Below are positions 1 through 8,466 of a DNA stretch of 64,000 nt, piece by piece. The position numbers and the translations under genes are program-made. Origin of the DNA: Anaerolineae bacterium (GTDB lineage Bacteria > Chloroflexota > Anaerolineae > Aggregatilineales > J027). The stretch is taken from contig WBUL01000006.1 of assembly GCA_008933735.1 (NCBI GenBank), positions 62,001-126,000 on the forward strand, given 5' to 3'. Within the stretch, counting starts at the first letter, position 1; each line of letters opens with the position of its first letter. The notes beneath the pieces are model-generated. The model worked only from the letters and a program-made list of their open reading frames with translations. It was not told the DNA's origin and searched no databases.

Positions 1-1
1 T

Positions 2-1705
2 CTGTTAACGAGCCTGCAAATCATGGCTCACAATACGGTCGGGCCTATTTTTCTGGGGATAGCCCTGTTCTGGTGGTTATTTATTGGTGGTGTAAATCAT
101 CTGGGTCGATGCCTGCTGGGTATTGCGGCGGGAATCGGCATGGCGGCAATTTACTGGCTGCCCGCCCTGCTGGAGCGCCATGAAGTTCACTGGATACCCT
201 TCGAAACTACTGCTCGCCCGCTGCGTCTTTCTGAGGTATTAGGTCTGCTGCCGATACAGGATTTTTTAGTTTTTAATCCCGATTCTCCTGCCGGGTTGGG
301 GTTGGCGGCATGGGGATTGTTTCTGCTGGGTAGTATTATTTGCCTGAGCGAGTTAACCCGCCGCACAACCCGAAAACAGGCGCTGGCTGTTGTTCCGTTT
401 ATGGTTGCTGCCCCTGTGCTGATCTGGATTGCTACCGAATACCAGAGTACCTGGCTGGATTCGACCTCCAAATTTCCCGCACTTTCCCGATCCGATTTAC
501 TTGTGCCTGCGGCGGCCTGTTGTGCACTGGTGGCGGCCCAATGTGCCAGGATAGTTGATCCCCTGCAACGCCCCTTAAAATTGCCAGCCCTGTTTTTGCT
601 TACAGGTGCCATTGTTGGATCATCGTTTTATGTGATGAAGCCGCCCGTATTTGTTCCGTATCGGCTGGAGGATGGCCGGGTTGCCCATCTGGAAGCCGAA
701 CTGCGCGGCGCGTTCAGCGGGTCTTTCCACAACGGCCAGCTCCTCCCTGAAGGTCTGGATGCCTTGCCCGCGCCATCGGATTACCTGCTGGATTCGTATG
801 AACGTGGTACAGTCGAAAAATTGAGCCGCAACAGCCTGCTTGTCCGTTCGGAGTTGGCGTTTTTCTCTCACACTCCGACCCAGGATCGGGTACGGCTGAC
901 TTCTTATGAAGAAGGCAGCCAGGTCGAATTTCTGACGTTGAATTTTCCTGGATGGCAGGCCGAGTTTCGCAACGAACCTGTTCCCGTGGAAAGTCCTAAC
1001 GGATTTATCCAGGTCATTTTGCCAGCAGGGCGGGGGGTGCTGCATGTCTTCCTGGGTTCGACCTTAGCTCGTACCCTCGGCACCATTATTACGGTCTTCA
1101 GTCTGCTGATTATTCCTCTGGCATTGGTCACTTTTCGTAAACAGTCGGTTTCGAGCGTACAGGAAAGTCGCCCCACAATCCAGCTTATGCTCAGTCTGGG
1201 ACTGTTGGCAGTCATCAGCATTGGAGTCGCGCGCGAGTACATGCCTACTCGTTCCAGACTCGAAACCATGACACCGCTTCCCCTGGTTTTTGAAGGCGGG
1301 GTTGATCTGCTCGGTTTCAACAGCGAGGCTCTACAGCCCGGACAAATCTCGAAACTGACTTTTTACTGGGAGCGTGCCCGCCCGAATCTGCCCGATTATC
1401 GGTTTGACGTGTGGTTAATTGACCCCGCCACGCAGCGGATCATCTGGCAGGAAACACATCGAGCCCCTGGCGGTTGGCCGACCAGCTACTGGCAAGAAAA
1501 TCGATATGTGCAGGATACATACTGGATTGTGGTACCGGAAGAGATTCCGGAAGGCGAGTACAAAATTACGGTACAGGTCACCTGCGAAAGTCGCAGCACC
1601 CTTTTGACCTGTGCGGAAACTATACCGCTTCAAGTATTTGATGCACGCGGCAGACCATTAGGTGACAGCGCCGTACTGCCCGTTACATTAACTGTGCGCC
1701 GATGA
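2..1705 (+). CDS. Large multi-spanning membrane protein, 5' partial
   Basis: The frame is open from base 2, and the residues before the first internal ATG (position 23; LLTSLQI then MAHNT) read as membrane protein. The true start therefore lies upstream of the window. What remains has about four N-terminal hydrophobic segments, a soluble stretch of about 140 residues, two more hydrophobic segments near residues 350 and 385-405, and a C-terminal domain that looks like an extracytoplasmic beta domain. This layout resembles large bacterial membrane glycosyltransferase or YfhO-like proteins, but the catalytic N-terminus is outside the window, so I assign no reaction. It stops 20 bases before the URO-D-family gene. 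Confidence 0.7.
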   Translation: MLTSLQIMAHNTVGPIFLGIALFWWLFIGGVNHLGRCLLGIAAGIGMAAIYWLPALLERHEVHWIPFETTARPLRLSEVLGLLPIQDFLVFNPDSPAGLGLAAWGLFLLGSIICLSELTRRTTRKQALAVVPFMVAAPVLIWIATEYQSTWLDSTSKFPALSRSDLLVPAAACCALVAAQCARIVDPLQRPLKLPALFLLTGAIVGSSFYVMKPPVFVPYRLEDGRVAHLEAELRGAFSGSFHNGQLLPEGLDALPAPSDYLLDSYERGTVEKLSRNSLLVRSELAFFSHTPTQDRVRLTSYEEGSQVEFLTLNFPGWQAEFRNEPVPVESPNGFIQVILPAGRGVLHVFLGSTLARTLGTIITVFSLLIIPLALVTFRKQSVSSVQESRPTIQLMLSLGLLAVISIGVAREYMPTRSRLETMTPLPLVFEGGVDLLGFNSEALQPGQISKLTFYWERARPNLPDYRFDVWLIDPATQRIIWQETHRAPGGWPTSYWQENRYVQDTYWIVVPEEIPEGEYKITVQVTCESRSTLLTCAETIPLQVFDARGRPLGDSAVLPVTLTVRR

Positions 1706-1717
1706 CTCTGATATAAT
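1688..1717 (+). promoter_or_regulatory. Candidate promoter with perfect -10, 8 nt before an ATG
   Basis: A TATAAT box lies at 1712-1717 and a weak -35 (TTAACT, 1688-1693) lies 18 nt upstream. The box ends 8 nt before the ATG at 1726, so a transcript from it would be leaderless or nearly so. The downstream in-frame ATG at 1744 would instead be read with the GGAG at 1728-1731. Confidence 0.45.
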
Positions 1718-1725
1718 TCTGGAAT

Positions 1726-2730
1726 ATGGAGTTGGCGAGTCAGATGCACAAACGTGAACGCTTGGAAAAAACAATGGCCGGTGAGGCAACCGACCGCGTT
1801 CCGGTGGCATTGTGGCGGCATTGGCCCGGAGATGACCAGCGGGCGTCGGACTTTGCCAGCGCCGTGTTGGATTTTCAGCAGCACTGGGATTTTGATTTTG
1901 TTAAAGTTACGCCATCCAATACCTACAGCCTGATGGATTATGGGCTTCAAGATGTCTGGAAAGGCAGTCTGGATGGACAACGTGACATCACGCGCCATGT
2001 GGTTGAACGATCTATTGACTGGACAGAGCTCCGTAAACTTGACCCGTCTCGTGGCAGCCTCGGCATTCAGCAGGACGCGCTGCAATTGATCAAAGGCGTG
2101 TTGGGGGAAGATGTCCCTTTTGTCCAGACGATTTACAGTCCTCTCACGCAGGCGGAAGGACTGGCCGGGCGCGATAATCTGCTGAAGGATATACGACTGC
2201 ATCCAGATCGTATCAAAACGGGTTTAAATTACATTACGGAAAACATCCTGCGACAGTTAGACTCTATTCAAAAAATTGGTCTTGCAGGCATTTTTTATGT
2301 GATTCGCCATGCCTCCTACCACCTGATGAGCAAAGCCGAATATAAAGAGTTTGGGGAACCTTATGATTTGCGAATTTTGAGTCTGCTTCCTTCCAGATGG
2401 TGGTTTAATTGCATCTATGTGGATGGTCAAGCGCCGATGCTGGATATGGTGACGACCTATCCGGTGCAGGTCTTAAGCTGGTCTGACCGATGCACAGATA
2501 CGGATTTGCGACAGGGACAATTGAAGTTCCAGGGGGCCGTCTGCGGTGGGTTGGAGCGCGGGAACATACATGAAGGGACACCTGGCGCTGTCCGCGAACA
2601 GGCACGAGATGCCCTGGCCCAGACCTATGCCCGCCGGTTGATTCTATCTACCGGAGCTAATCTGCTTATCAGTACGCCGCTTTCTAATATTCGTATGGCG
2701 CGTCAGGTCGTCGAGGATAACACGCCATGA
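1726..2730 (+). CDS. Uroporphyrinogen decarboxylase (URO-D) family protein
   Basis: The 334-residue protein has the URO-D family layout. The N-terminal KRERLEKTMAGEATDRVPVALWRH matches the family signature around the substrate-binding arginine, seen here in the form RVPVALW. A mid-protein FVQTIYSPLTQAEGL segment and a C-terminal GANLLISTP segment also fit. URO-D relatives include HemE and corrinoid methyltransferases of the MtaA/CmuA type. The sequence is divergent and there are no heme genes nearby, so I call the fold and not HemE. The start is ambiguous: ATG 1726 sits 8 nt after a TATAAT box, while ATG 1744 has a GGAG 12 nt upstream. The stop overlaps the rsmD start by four bases, so the two are translationally coupled. 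Confidence 0.8.
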   Translation: MELASQMHKRERLEKTMAGEATDRVPVALWRHWPGDDQRASDFASAVLDFQQHWDFDFVKVTPSNTYSLMDYGLQDVWKGSLDGQRDITRHVVERSIDWTELRKLDPSRGSLGIQQDALQLIKGVLGEDVPFVQTIYSPLTQAEGLAGRDNLLKDIRLHPDRIKTGLNYITENILRQLDSIQKIGLAGIFYVIRHASYHLMSKAEYKEFGEPYDLRILSLLPSRWWFNCIYVDGQAPMLDMVTTYPVQVLSWSDRCTDTDLRQGQLKFQGAVCGGLERGNIHEGTPGAVREQARDALAQTYARRLILSTGANLLISTPLSNIRMARQVVEDNTP

Positions 2731-3311
2731 GTCACCGGGTCATTGCAGGCCGCGCCAAAGGGAAACGTTTAAAAAGGGTTCCTGGGGATTCAACCCGCCC
2801 GATCATGGATCGCGCAAAAGAAGCATTGTTTAGCATCCTCGGCACAGCCATCATTGATATTCGGTTGCTTGATTTGTTCGCCGGGACGGGTGCTGTAGGG
2901 ATTGAAGCCCTGAGCCGTGGCGCAGATTGGGTGACCTTCCTGGATGTGAACCGGGCCGCAGTGGCGACAATCCACGAGAATCTGCGAACAACCAAACTGG
3001 CGGAACAGGCAGAAGTGCTGCGTCAGGATGCCTTTGAATTCTTGCAACGTGATGATATTGATCCGTATGGGTTGGTCTATATCGCACCTCCGCAGTATAA
3101 AAAGATGTGGTCAAAAGCGCTGCTGATGTTGGATGAAAAACCAACACTCCTCGAACCTGATGCCCTGGTGATTGTGCAAATAGACCCGCTGGAAAAAGAA
3201 AACTTGGACTTAAAACACCTCCATGTCTACGATGAACGGGTTTACGGGAATACCCTGCTGTGGTTTTATGAATATGAAGCGCCTGTAGAGGAAAGTCATG
3301 AACAGGAATGA
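2727..3311 (+). CDS. rsmD: 16S rRNA (guanine(966)-N2)-methyltransferase RsmD
   Basis: RsmD methylates G966 of 16S rRNA. The 194-residue protein opens with the family signature RVIAGRAKGKRLK, followed by the RPIMDRAKEALFSIL segment and the SAM motif LDLFAGTGAVGIEALSRGA (about residues 48-66). The usual catalytic (N/D)PP(Y/F) motif appears as APPQY (about residues 113-117), so the first residue is Ala and the aromatic residue is shifted by one. The length is normal. The start overlaps the upstream URO-D gene (ATGA), and the end overlaps the next gene by 14 nt, so this is one transcription unit. Confidence 0.88.
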   Translation: MSHRVIAGRAKGKRLKRVPGDSTRPIMDRAKEALFSILGTAIIDIRLLDLFAGTGAVGIEALSRGADWVTFLDVNRAAVATIHENLRTTKLAEQAEVLRQDAFEFLQRDDIDPYGLVYIAPPQYKKMWSKALLMLDEKPTLLEPDALVIVQIDPLEKENLDLKHLHVYDERVYGNTLLWFYEYEAPVEESHEQE

Positions 3312-3729
3312 ACTGCTTGAACGGATAGAAAATGTCGTCGAAGAGATTTTAACGGCTTTTGATGTTGATCAACCCCCGATTCCGGTGGAACTGATGCTGC
3401 GAAATCCACCGGATGGAATGTGGGATGGGTTTGATCTGACCGAGCTTTCAACGACATTTTTAACCCTAAGCGACCGTTTCGCTCCGCGCATGTCGGTCGT
3501 GCGGCTGCTGGCACGAAACATTGTCCGCAGCGAGTGGGGAATCGAACGCGAGCTACAGGGAATTGTCGATGATGGCGAGCTGATCCGCTATTTTGCACGG
3601 GCAATCGTAATGCCGCGCAGCATGATCGATGAACTGGAAAATCCTCTGTCCGCTTCTGTCAGCACACGTTTTGAAGTGCCGGAGGAAGATGCGGAAATTC
3701 GATTAAGAGACTTAGGAGAAATAAAATAA
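3298..3729 (+). CDS. Hypothetical protein with a degenerate ImmA/IrrE-like fold
   Basis: I do not recognise a named family. The 143-residue protein has the order of elements seen in ImmA/IrrE zinc peptidases: a start resembling IPVELMLRNPP, a middle helix, and a RYFARAIVMPRSMID segment (about residues 97-111) that closely matches the FA..LLMP helix of that family. The HExxH zinc site expected in the middle helix is absent; the equivalent stretch reads RNIVRSEWGIE. It may therefore be a non-catalytic relative acting in regulation, which is inference. It overlaps rsmD by 14 nt and is followed by a strong hairpin. Confidence 0.6.
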   Translation: MNRNELLERIENVVEEILTAFDVDQPPIPVELMLRNPPDGMWDGFDLTELSTTFLTLSDRFAPRMSVVRLLARNIVRSEWGIERELQGIVDDGELIRYFARAIVMPRSMIDELENPLSASVSTRFEVPEEDAEIRLRDLGEIK

Positions 3730-3757
3730 AAAGACGACATGGGGTAATGTCGTCTTT
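3723..3757 (-). terminator. Rho-independent terminator for tRNA-Gly
   Basis: A perfect 11-bp inverted repeat (3730-3740 and 3747-3757) encloses a 6-nt loop. On the minus strand the hairpin is followed by a T-rich run (complement of the A-rich 3721-3730), so it ends the tRNA transcript. It may also stop readthrough from the convergent plus-strand gene. Confidence 0.8.
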
Positions 3758-3761
3758 CCGA

Positions 3762-3833
3762 AGCGGGCGACGAGATTCGAACTCGTGACCTACTCCTTGG
3801 CAAGGAGTTGTTCTACCACTGAACTACGCCCGC
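3762..3833 (-). tRNA. tRNA-Gly (GCC)
   Basis: A full cloverleaf can be drawn on the minus strand. The 7-bp acceptor stem GCGGGCG/CGCCCGC spans 3827-3833 with 3763-3769. The D-arm contains TTCAGTGGTAGAA, the anticodon loop TTGCCAA carries anticodon GCC, and the T-arm contains GTTCGAATC. The discriminator is T (complement of 3762), and the CCA end is not encoded. The length is 72 nt. A promoter and terminator flank it, so it is transcribed alone. Confidence 0.96.
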
Positions 3834-3846
3834 GCAAGTATCAATC

Positions 3847-3875
3847 ATTTTATAGCACGCTCCGGTCTTTGACAA
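3847..3875 (-). promoter_or_regulatory. Promoter of tRNA-Gly
   Basis: On the minus strand, TTGTCA (3875-3870) is followed by a 17-nt spacer and TAAAAT (3852-3847), each 5/6 to consensus. The start point falls about 7 nt before the mature tRNA 5' end. The same bases contain TTGACA on the plus strand (3869-3874), but the matching plus-strand -10 for the PP2C gene is poor. Confidence 0.7.
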
Positions 3876-3903
3876 GGGGATTTTTGAGAATTACCTATCC
3901 GTA

Positions 3904-4743
3904 ATGGAGACAAGCGTTATGCAGCACCTGATTTGCAAGCTGGGTGAAACCGTTTCAGTCATTGATGAAAAAAAACAGATTATGCTCGTCGGCAGTCCCC
4001 TGACCAGCATTGGGCAGGTGCGGCATAACAACGAAGATAATGTCCAGCTTTGGGTGCTGGGTGAGATGATGCTTGGATTGGTCGCTGACGGGATGGGAGG
4101 AGCCGCCGGTGGCGAGGAAGCCAGCCGACTGGCGGTTGAAACTGTGCAAACCGATTTTGTTGATTCGATGCCGGATGATCTGAATCATGAAGTGGAAGAA
4201 CAGATTTCCCAAAAGCTGCGTGATGTCCTGAATCGGGCGAACCAGGTCGTGTTGGATCGCGCGGCAGAGCACTATGAACTAACAGGGATGGGAACGACGG
4301 CGACGATGGTGCTGGTACATGCCACAGAAGCTATTTTCGCTCACATCGGTGACAGCCGCGCTTATGTGGTGGAAGGAACCACCCAGCAAATCACCCAGAT
4401 CACGGAAGATCACAGCTTCGTTGAAGCGCTGCTTGCTTCCGGTCATATCACACCCGAACAAGCGGAGATTCATCCTCTGCGGAATGTACTTTACCGAGCA
4501 CTGGGTCAAAAGGACGAAGCAGACACCGATGTCGAAATCTACACACGCGAACTGAAGGTTGGGGACCGGCTCATATTATGTTCCGACGGCCTGCCTCGCC
4601 ATATCAAAAATCATGAAATTGCCAGTATTGCCATTTCCTCTGACCAGCCAGAGGTGATTGGCCAGCAGTTGATCGACCTTGCCAACGAACGCGGCGGCGA
4701 AGATAACATCAGTGTGGTCGTAATTGTCGTCAAACAAAAATAA
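3904..4743 (+). CDS. PP2C-family (PPM) Ser/Thr protein phosphatase
   Basis: This enzyme removes phosphate from Ser/Thr residues using two metal ions and is the natural opponent of the PknB-type kinases encoded at 21.8-23.3 kb and 42.1-46.3 kb. Visible motifs in order are SIGQVRHNNEDN, VADGMGGAAGGEEAS, GMGTTATMVLV, IGDSRAYVVE, ITEDHSFVEALLASG, LILCSDGLPRHI and the C-terminal GGEDNISVVVI, so all metal-binding aspartates are present. There is no membrane segment, so it is cytoplasmic. The start is uncertain: ATG 3904 has no obvious ribosome site, ATG 3919 has GGAG nearby, and the domain itself begins about residue 30. Confidence 0.93.
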   Translation: METSVMQHLICKLGETVSVIDEKKQIMLVGSPLTSIGQVRHNNEDNVQLWVLGEMMLGLVADGMGGAAGGEEASRLAVETVQTDFVDSMPDDLNHEVEEQISQKLRDVLNRANQVVLDRAAEHYELTGMGTTATMVLVHATEAIFAHIGDSRAYVVEGTTQQITQITEDHSFVEALLASGHITPEQAEIHPLRNVLYRALGQKDEADTDVEIYTRELKVGDRLILCSDGLPRHIKNHEIASIAISSDQPEVIGQQLIDLANERGGEDNISVVVIVVKQK

Positions 4744-4804
4744 CGTCTGGTGAGATGACGCCTCTTTGGGTAGTCTTATTGATAGTTGAGTTAGGGAAAT
4801 TTGT

Positions 4805-5773
4805 ATGAAGCGTTTCATTTCCTCCGTCCTTCTTTTTGTGTTGCTCACGGCGGCGGGCAGCGTTCTCGCCGAAAATCCCACCTCGTCATCTCACCAGGAC
4901 GGCCCGCCCGTCCAGCAGATTGAGGTCAATTTTGGGGTGGTGGGTGGTTATCGCTATCTGCGGGTCACAGGTCAGAATGTCCCTGTTTATGATGCCCCGC
5001 GCCGGGGAAATCTACTCTACCGCTTTAAGGGCGGCTATGATTTTGTCACCCCGCGCGGCGAATCTGGCGATTGGGTGGAAATTAACCCCGGCGAGTGGGT
5101 TCATAAAGACAATCTGGTAGAAATTTACCCGTCTTACTTCCGGGGTGTCGTAATTCTTGCTGAGCCTGCCATTCCATTTGGCTGGATTCTCGTGACACAT
5201 TACGCCAGCAGTACGCCTGGCGGTGAAGAAATGAAAGGCGATCCGGCCTTTCGTGTGGAACGGTACCAGGTCACCAATTTTTACACTGCCGTTCCTGATG
5301 CAAACGGGCTAGTCTGGTATGACGTGGGCGGCGGTAAATGGGTGCGCCAAACGTATGTTGGCAAAGTCCAGCGCGTGGGTAATCCTGGGATCGGTGGTCG
5401 CTGGGTGGCCGTCGATCTGTATGAGCAGACGCTGGTTGCTTACGAAGGCGATGCGATGGTGTTTGCAACGCTGGTCGCCTCGGGTTTACCCGGCAATGAT
5501 ACCCGTCCAGGGGTATTTGACATCTGGGCCAAAACTGCCAACGGTGCGATGAGCGGCCTTGAAGGGGGCTATGGTAACTACCGCCTGGAGAATGTGCCCT
5601 ACGCGATGTACTTTGACGGAGACATCAGTTTGCATGGGACGTATTGGCACAATGGATTTGGCTATCGCCAGAGTCGCGGTTGTGTCAATCTGACGATCAG
5701 CGATGCACGCTGGTTATTCGATTGGCTGGGTGACAGCGGCAAAGTCTACGTGTATTACAGCCAGTCATACTGA
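4805..5773 (+). CDS. L,D-transpeptidase (YkuD domain), exported
   Basis: This family cross-links peptidoglycan or attaches proteins to it through a catalytic cysteine. The protein has a cleavable signal peptide (MKRFISSVLLFVLLTAAGSVLA), an SH3-like middle region, and a C-terminal YkuD domain. The domain starts near WVAVDLYEQTLVAYEGD and ends with the active-site region: His277 in LHGTYWH and SRGCVN with Cys293. The canonical SHGCVN is read as SRGCVN, which is common in the family. The length of 322 is normal. It stands alone, 61 bases after the phosphatase gene, and ends in a clear terminator. Confidence 0.9.
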   Translation: MKRFISSVLLFVLLTAAGSVLAENPTSSSHQDGPPVQQIEVNFGVVGGYRYLRVTGQNVPVYDAPRRGNLLYRFKGGYDFVTPRGESGDWVEINPGEWVHKDNLVEIYPSYFRGVVILAEPAIPFGWILVTHYASSTPGGEEMKGDPAFRVERYQVTNFYTAVPDANGLVWYDVGGGKWVRQTYVGKVQRVGNPGIGGRWVAVDLYEQTLVAYEGDAMVFATLVASGLPGNDTRPGVFDIWAKTANGAMSGLEGGYGNYRLENVPYAMYFDGDISLHGTYWHNGFGYRQSRGCVNLTISDARWLFDWLGDSGKVYVYYSQSY

Positions 5774-5807
5774 TCAGCAGATCCATTAGACTCCATTTGA
5801 TTTCCTC

Positions 5808-5836
5808 CCTCACCCACAAGCGGTGAGGTTTTTTTC
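5808..5836 (+). terminator. Rho-independent terminator
   Basis: A 7-bp stem CCTCACC/GGTGAGG (5808-5814 and 5822-5828) with a 7-nt loop is followed directly by seven T residues (5829-5835). It terminates the L,D-transpeptidase transcript. Confidence 0.85.
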
Positions 5837-5932
5837 TCTTCTGACGCCTTTCGTTCTTTCTTTCCAATGCATTATAAATTGATCGGCATAGGGCCGAGGG
5901 AATCAGTTTTTCTGAGAATCCATTTTTGTGTA

Positions 5933-5985
5933 TTGACAACCTATATTAATTATTATATGCTCATATTCAATATATGGAGCATATA
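5933..5985 (+). promoter_or_regulatory. TetR-gene promoter with overlapping operator palindrome
   Basis: A perfect TTGACA (5933-5938) is followed by a weak -10 near 5956-5961. An AT-rich near-perfect palindrome with arms 5954-5966 and 5972-5985 differs by a single missing C in the left arm. It covers the -10 and the GGAG ribosome site (5976-5979) just before the ATG at 5989. The position suggests autorepression by the TetR protein. Confidence 0.65.
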
Positions 5986-5988
5986 TAG

Positions 5989-6573
5989 ATGGCGCGAAAA
6001 TACAATTCTCGTCGTCGGGCGGAAAGCGCAGAGCACACCCGTCAGGCTATCATCGAAGCCGCCGTCAAGATGCACGGCAAGGGGATTACTACGCTTCCCG
6101 CTGTCGCTGAGGAAGCCGGTGTGTCCCTGCCGACGGTGAACAAGTATTTCCCCACACGGGAGGACTTGTTTAATGCCTGCACGAGCCACGTGGCGGCAAA
6201 TCTCGAATACACACCGCCAGAAACCCTTTTGGCGATCAGCAATCCGGGGAATCGGCTGCGGCGCGTGGTAAGAGAAATCTATCGCCTGAATGAGGAAACC
6301 TTTGGTCATTCATGGACGGGGTACAAGCTGGAAGATGAATCGCCAGTACTGGCTCAGGCGATAGCAAATGCTGAGGGCCTGGTCGCTGCGCTGGCCGAAA
6401 CTTTGCCTTATGAGGGCACAGCCGGCAATCAGGATACCATGAAGTGCTTTGTACGGGCCTTGCTCAACCCGCTGACTTACCGGGCACTGCGGTTGAAAAA
6501 CGGGTTGAGTTTTGAGGAGGCGGTCGAACACATGACGATGGCGCTGGCGGCTGTACTTAATATCAAGGTGTAA
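5989..6573 (+). CDS. TetR-family transcriptional regulator
   Basis: The 194-residue protein has an N-terminal TetR helix-turn-helix (about residues 15-60). Recognisable elements are HTRQAIIEAAVKMHGKGITT, the turn EEAGVSLPTVNKYFPTREDLF, and a ligand-binding C-terminal helical domain. An imperfect palindrome overlapping its own promoter and ribosome site is the likely operator. The next gene downstream, a type II NADH dehydrogenase on the same strand 190 bases away, may also be controlled, but I see no copy of the palindrome in that gap. The ligand is unknown. Confidence 0.88.
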   Translation: MARKYNSRRRAESAEHTRQAIIEAAVKMHGKGITTLPAVAEEAGVSLPTVNKYFPTREDLFNACTSHVAANLEYTPPETLLAISNPGNRLRRVVREIYRLNEETFGHSWTGYKLEDESPVLAQAIANAEGLVAALAETLPYEGTAGNQDTMKCFVRALLNPLTYRALRLKNGLSFEEAVEHMTMALAAVLNIKV

Positions 6574-6763
6574 AACAGAGCGTGCTCACCCCAACTTATA
6601 TTTCTTCAAAGGCGATGAATATCGCAAAAAATGGCAGCACATGCTTACTATAAATCTGAAGATACTGCCGTTGTAAGAGACCTGGGCGGATGATGTGCCA
6701 GTGTCCCCCGTTCTCTGCCAGCATGACTAGAAATACCACAAACACTCAGAGGAGGGTAACCCC

Positions 6764-8122
6764 ATGAACGAGCATATTGTCATCATCGGAGGTGGTTTTG
6801 GCGGTCTTTATGCGGCCAGCCGCCTGAAAAACGCACCCGTCGAGGTCACGCTCATCGACCGCCGCAATCATCACCTGTTCCAACCCCTGCTGTATCAGGT
6901 TGCGACGGGGACACTGTCTCCGGCTGATATTGCCACACCGTTACGCAGCTTACTTAAGGGTCAGCGCAATGCGCGTGTACTGCTTGGTGAAGTGATCGGC
7001 TTTGATGTAGCCAACAAACAGGTGATCCTGCGTGATGGGGCGGTCAGCTATGATAAGCTGATTGTCGCTGCCGGGTCGGGCAAGAACTACTTCGGCAATG
7101 ACGCCTGGATGGAAAAGGCACTCGGTTTGAAAACCATCGAGGATGCAACCGAGATTCGCCGCCGGATTCTGATGGCATTTGAGGCGGCTGAACGCACAAC
7201 CGATCCTGATAAGCTGCGTGCCTGGCTAACTTTTGTCGTTATTGGCGGCGGCCCAACCGGAGTTGAAATGGCCGGGGCACTGGCGGAAATCGCTCACGAA
7301 ACCCTCAAAGATGAATTTCGCAGCATCAATCCGTCGGATGCTCGAATAATCCTGGTACAAAGCGGAAGCCGCATCCTCCCGACCTACCCTCCTGAGCTGT
7401 CAGCCAAAGCGGTGGCGGCGCTGGAACAAATGGGAGTGGAGGTACTCACCGGGCGACGTGTGACAGATGTCCAGGAAAGAGGGGTGATCCTCATATCTGA
7501 CGACGGGGAGGAACACATTGCAGCCCGCACGATTCTCTGGACGGCTGGTGTCCAGGCGTCGCCGTTGGGGAAGTCCCTCGCTAAAGCGACTGGAGCAGAA
7601 GTTGATCGGGGTGGGCGTGTCATTGTTGAGCCCGATCTCAGTGTGCCAGGCCATCCGGACATCTTTGTGATTGGTGATCTGGGGCACTACGCCCACCAGA
7701 CGGGCGAACCCCTGCCCGGTGTAGCTCAGGTGGCGATCCAGCAGGGACGCTATGTGGCTGATCTGATCAAACGCCAACTGGCAGGCAGGCGGGTGCTGCC
7801 CTTCCGTTATAAAGATCGTGGCAGTTTAGCGACCATAGGTCGGGGCAAGGCAATCGCTGATTTAGGTCGAGTCCGGCTGACAGGCTGGTTGGCCTGGGAA
7901 ATCTGGCTGTATATTCACCTGATGTATCAGATTGATGTTGAGAATCGCGTGCTGGTGTTCGTCCAATGGTTCTGGAACTTCGTGACGCGGCGACGTTCGG
8001 CGCTGCTCATCACAGATCGTGACCAGCAGGTGACCGCGCCACAAGCACAGGCTGGCCTCAAGCTGATCACCACGACTGGCACATTCAGACATGTGCCAGA
8101 GACATCATCGAAAGTCCAATGA
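6764..8122 (+). CDS. ndh: Type II NADH dehydrogenase (NDH-2 family)
   Basis: NDH-2 passes electrons from NADH to quinone through FAD without pumping protons. The 452-residue protein has the FAD dinucleotide motif IIGGGFGGLYAA (residues 6-17) and the NHHLFQPLLYQVATG segment typical of NDH-2. The second nucleotide motif FVVIGGGPTGVEMAGALAE (about residues 158-176) and the FAD-contact GDLGHYA follow. The C-terminal amphipathic WEIWLYIHLMYQIDVENRVLVFVQW stretch is the usual membrane anchor. A strong AGGAGGG ribosome site precedes the ATG. Confidence 0.92.
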   Translation: MNEHIVIIGGGFGGLYAASRLKNAPVEVTLIDRRNHHLFQPLLYQVATGTLSPADIATPLRSLLKGQRNARVLLGEVIGFDVANKQVILRDGAVSYDKLIVAAGSGKNYFGNDAWMEKALGLKTIEDATEIRRRILMAFEAAERTTDPDKLRAWLTFVVIGGGPTGVEMAGALAEIAHETLKDEFRSINPSDARIILVQSGSRILPTYPPELSAKAVAALEQMGVEVLTGRRVTDVQERGVILISDDGEEHIAARTILWTAGVQASPLGKSLAKATGAEVDRGGRVIVEPDLSVPGHPDIFVIGDLGHYAHQTGEPLPGVAQVAIQQGRYVADLIKRQLAGRRVLPFRYKDRGSLATIGRGKAIADLGRVRLTGWLAWEIWLYIHLMYQIDVENRVLVFVQWFWNFVTRRRSALLITDRDQQVTAPQAQAGLKLITTTGTFRHVPETSSKVQ

Positions 8123-8466
8123 TGAGAATATCTGAAAATCTGTCATTTGGGCGCTTTTCTGTTCGACGTTTGTATAGAAAGGCAACAACAGCGGATAATC
8201 GATACAGCGGAACTTAAAGCTACCGGGGTACTCGCATCAACTAATGGGCTTTCCTCCGTTAGCAATGCGACGGCCCATTTGCCGAAACGCACGAGCAGTT
8301 GGGCGGATGCTGGCTGGGCAGCTAATGCAAAGTACGGCTCCATTAAAATCCGCCCACTTTGGTCACCGCAATAGCATTGGCAGGTAGAGGCTGACCGCAG
8401 CGGCGCAGATTGAGGCGACATTCCGCGCAGGCCATCGACCGACTTCACAGCCGGGATTGACTGTCT
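8123..8466 (+). other. Gap with no recognisable gene
   Basis: These 344 bases contain open frames on both strands, but their translations match nothing I recognise and have no ribosome site. The stretch lies just upstream of a decayed gene, so it may be degraded coding sequence. Confidence 0.5.

Noticed and set aside
6574-6763. Short ORF (MNIAKNGSTCLL) upstream of the NADH dehydrogenase as a leader peptide
   Set aside because: It has no strong ribosome site, no terminator or anti-terminator pairing after it, and is the kind of short frame expected by chance.
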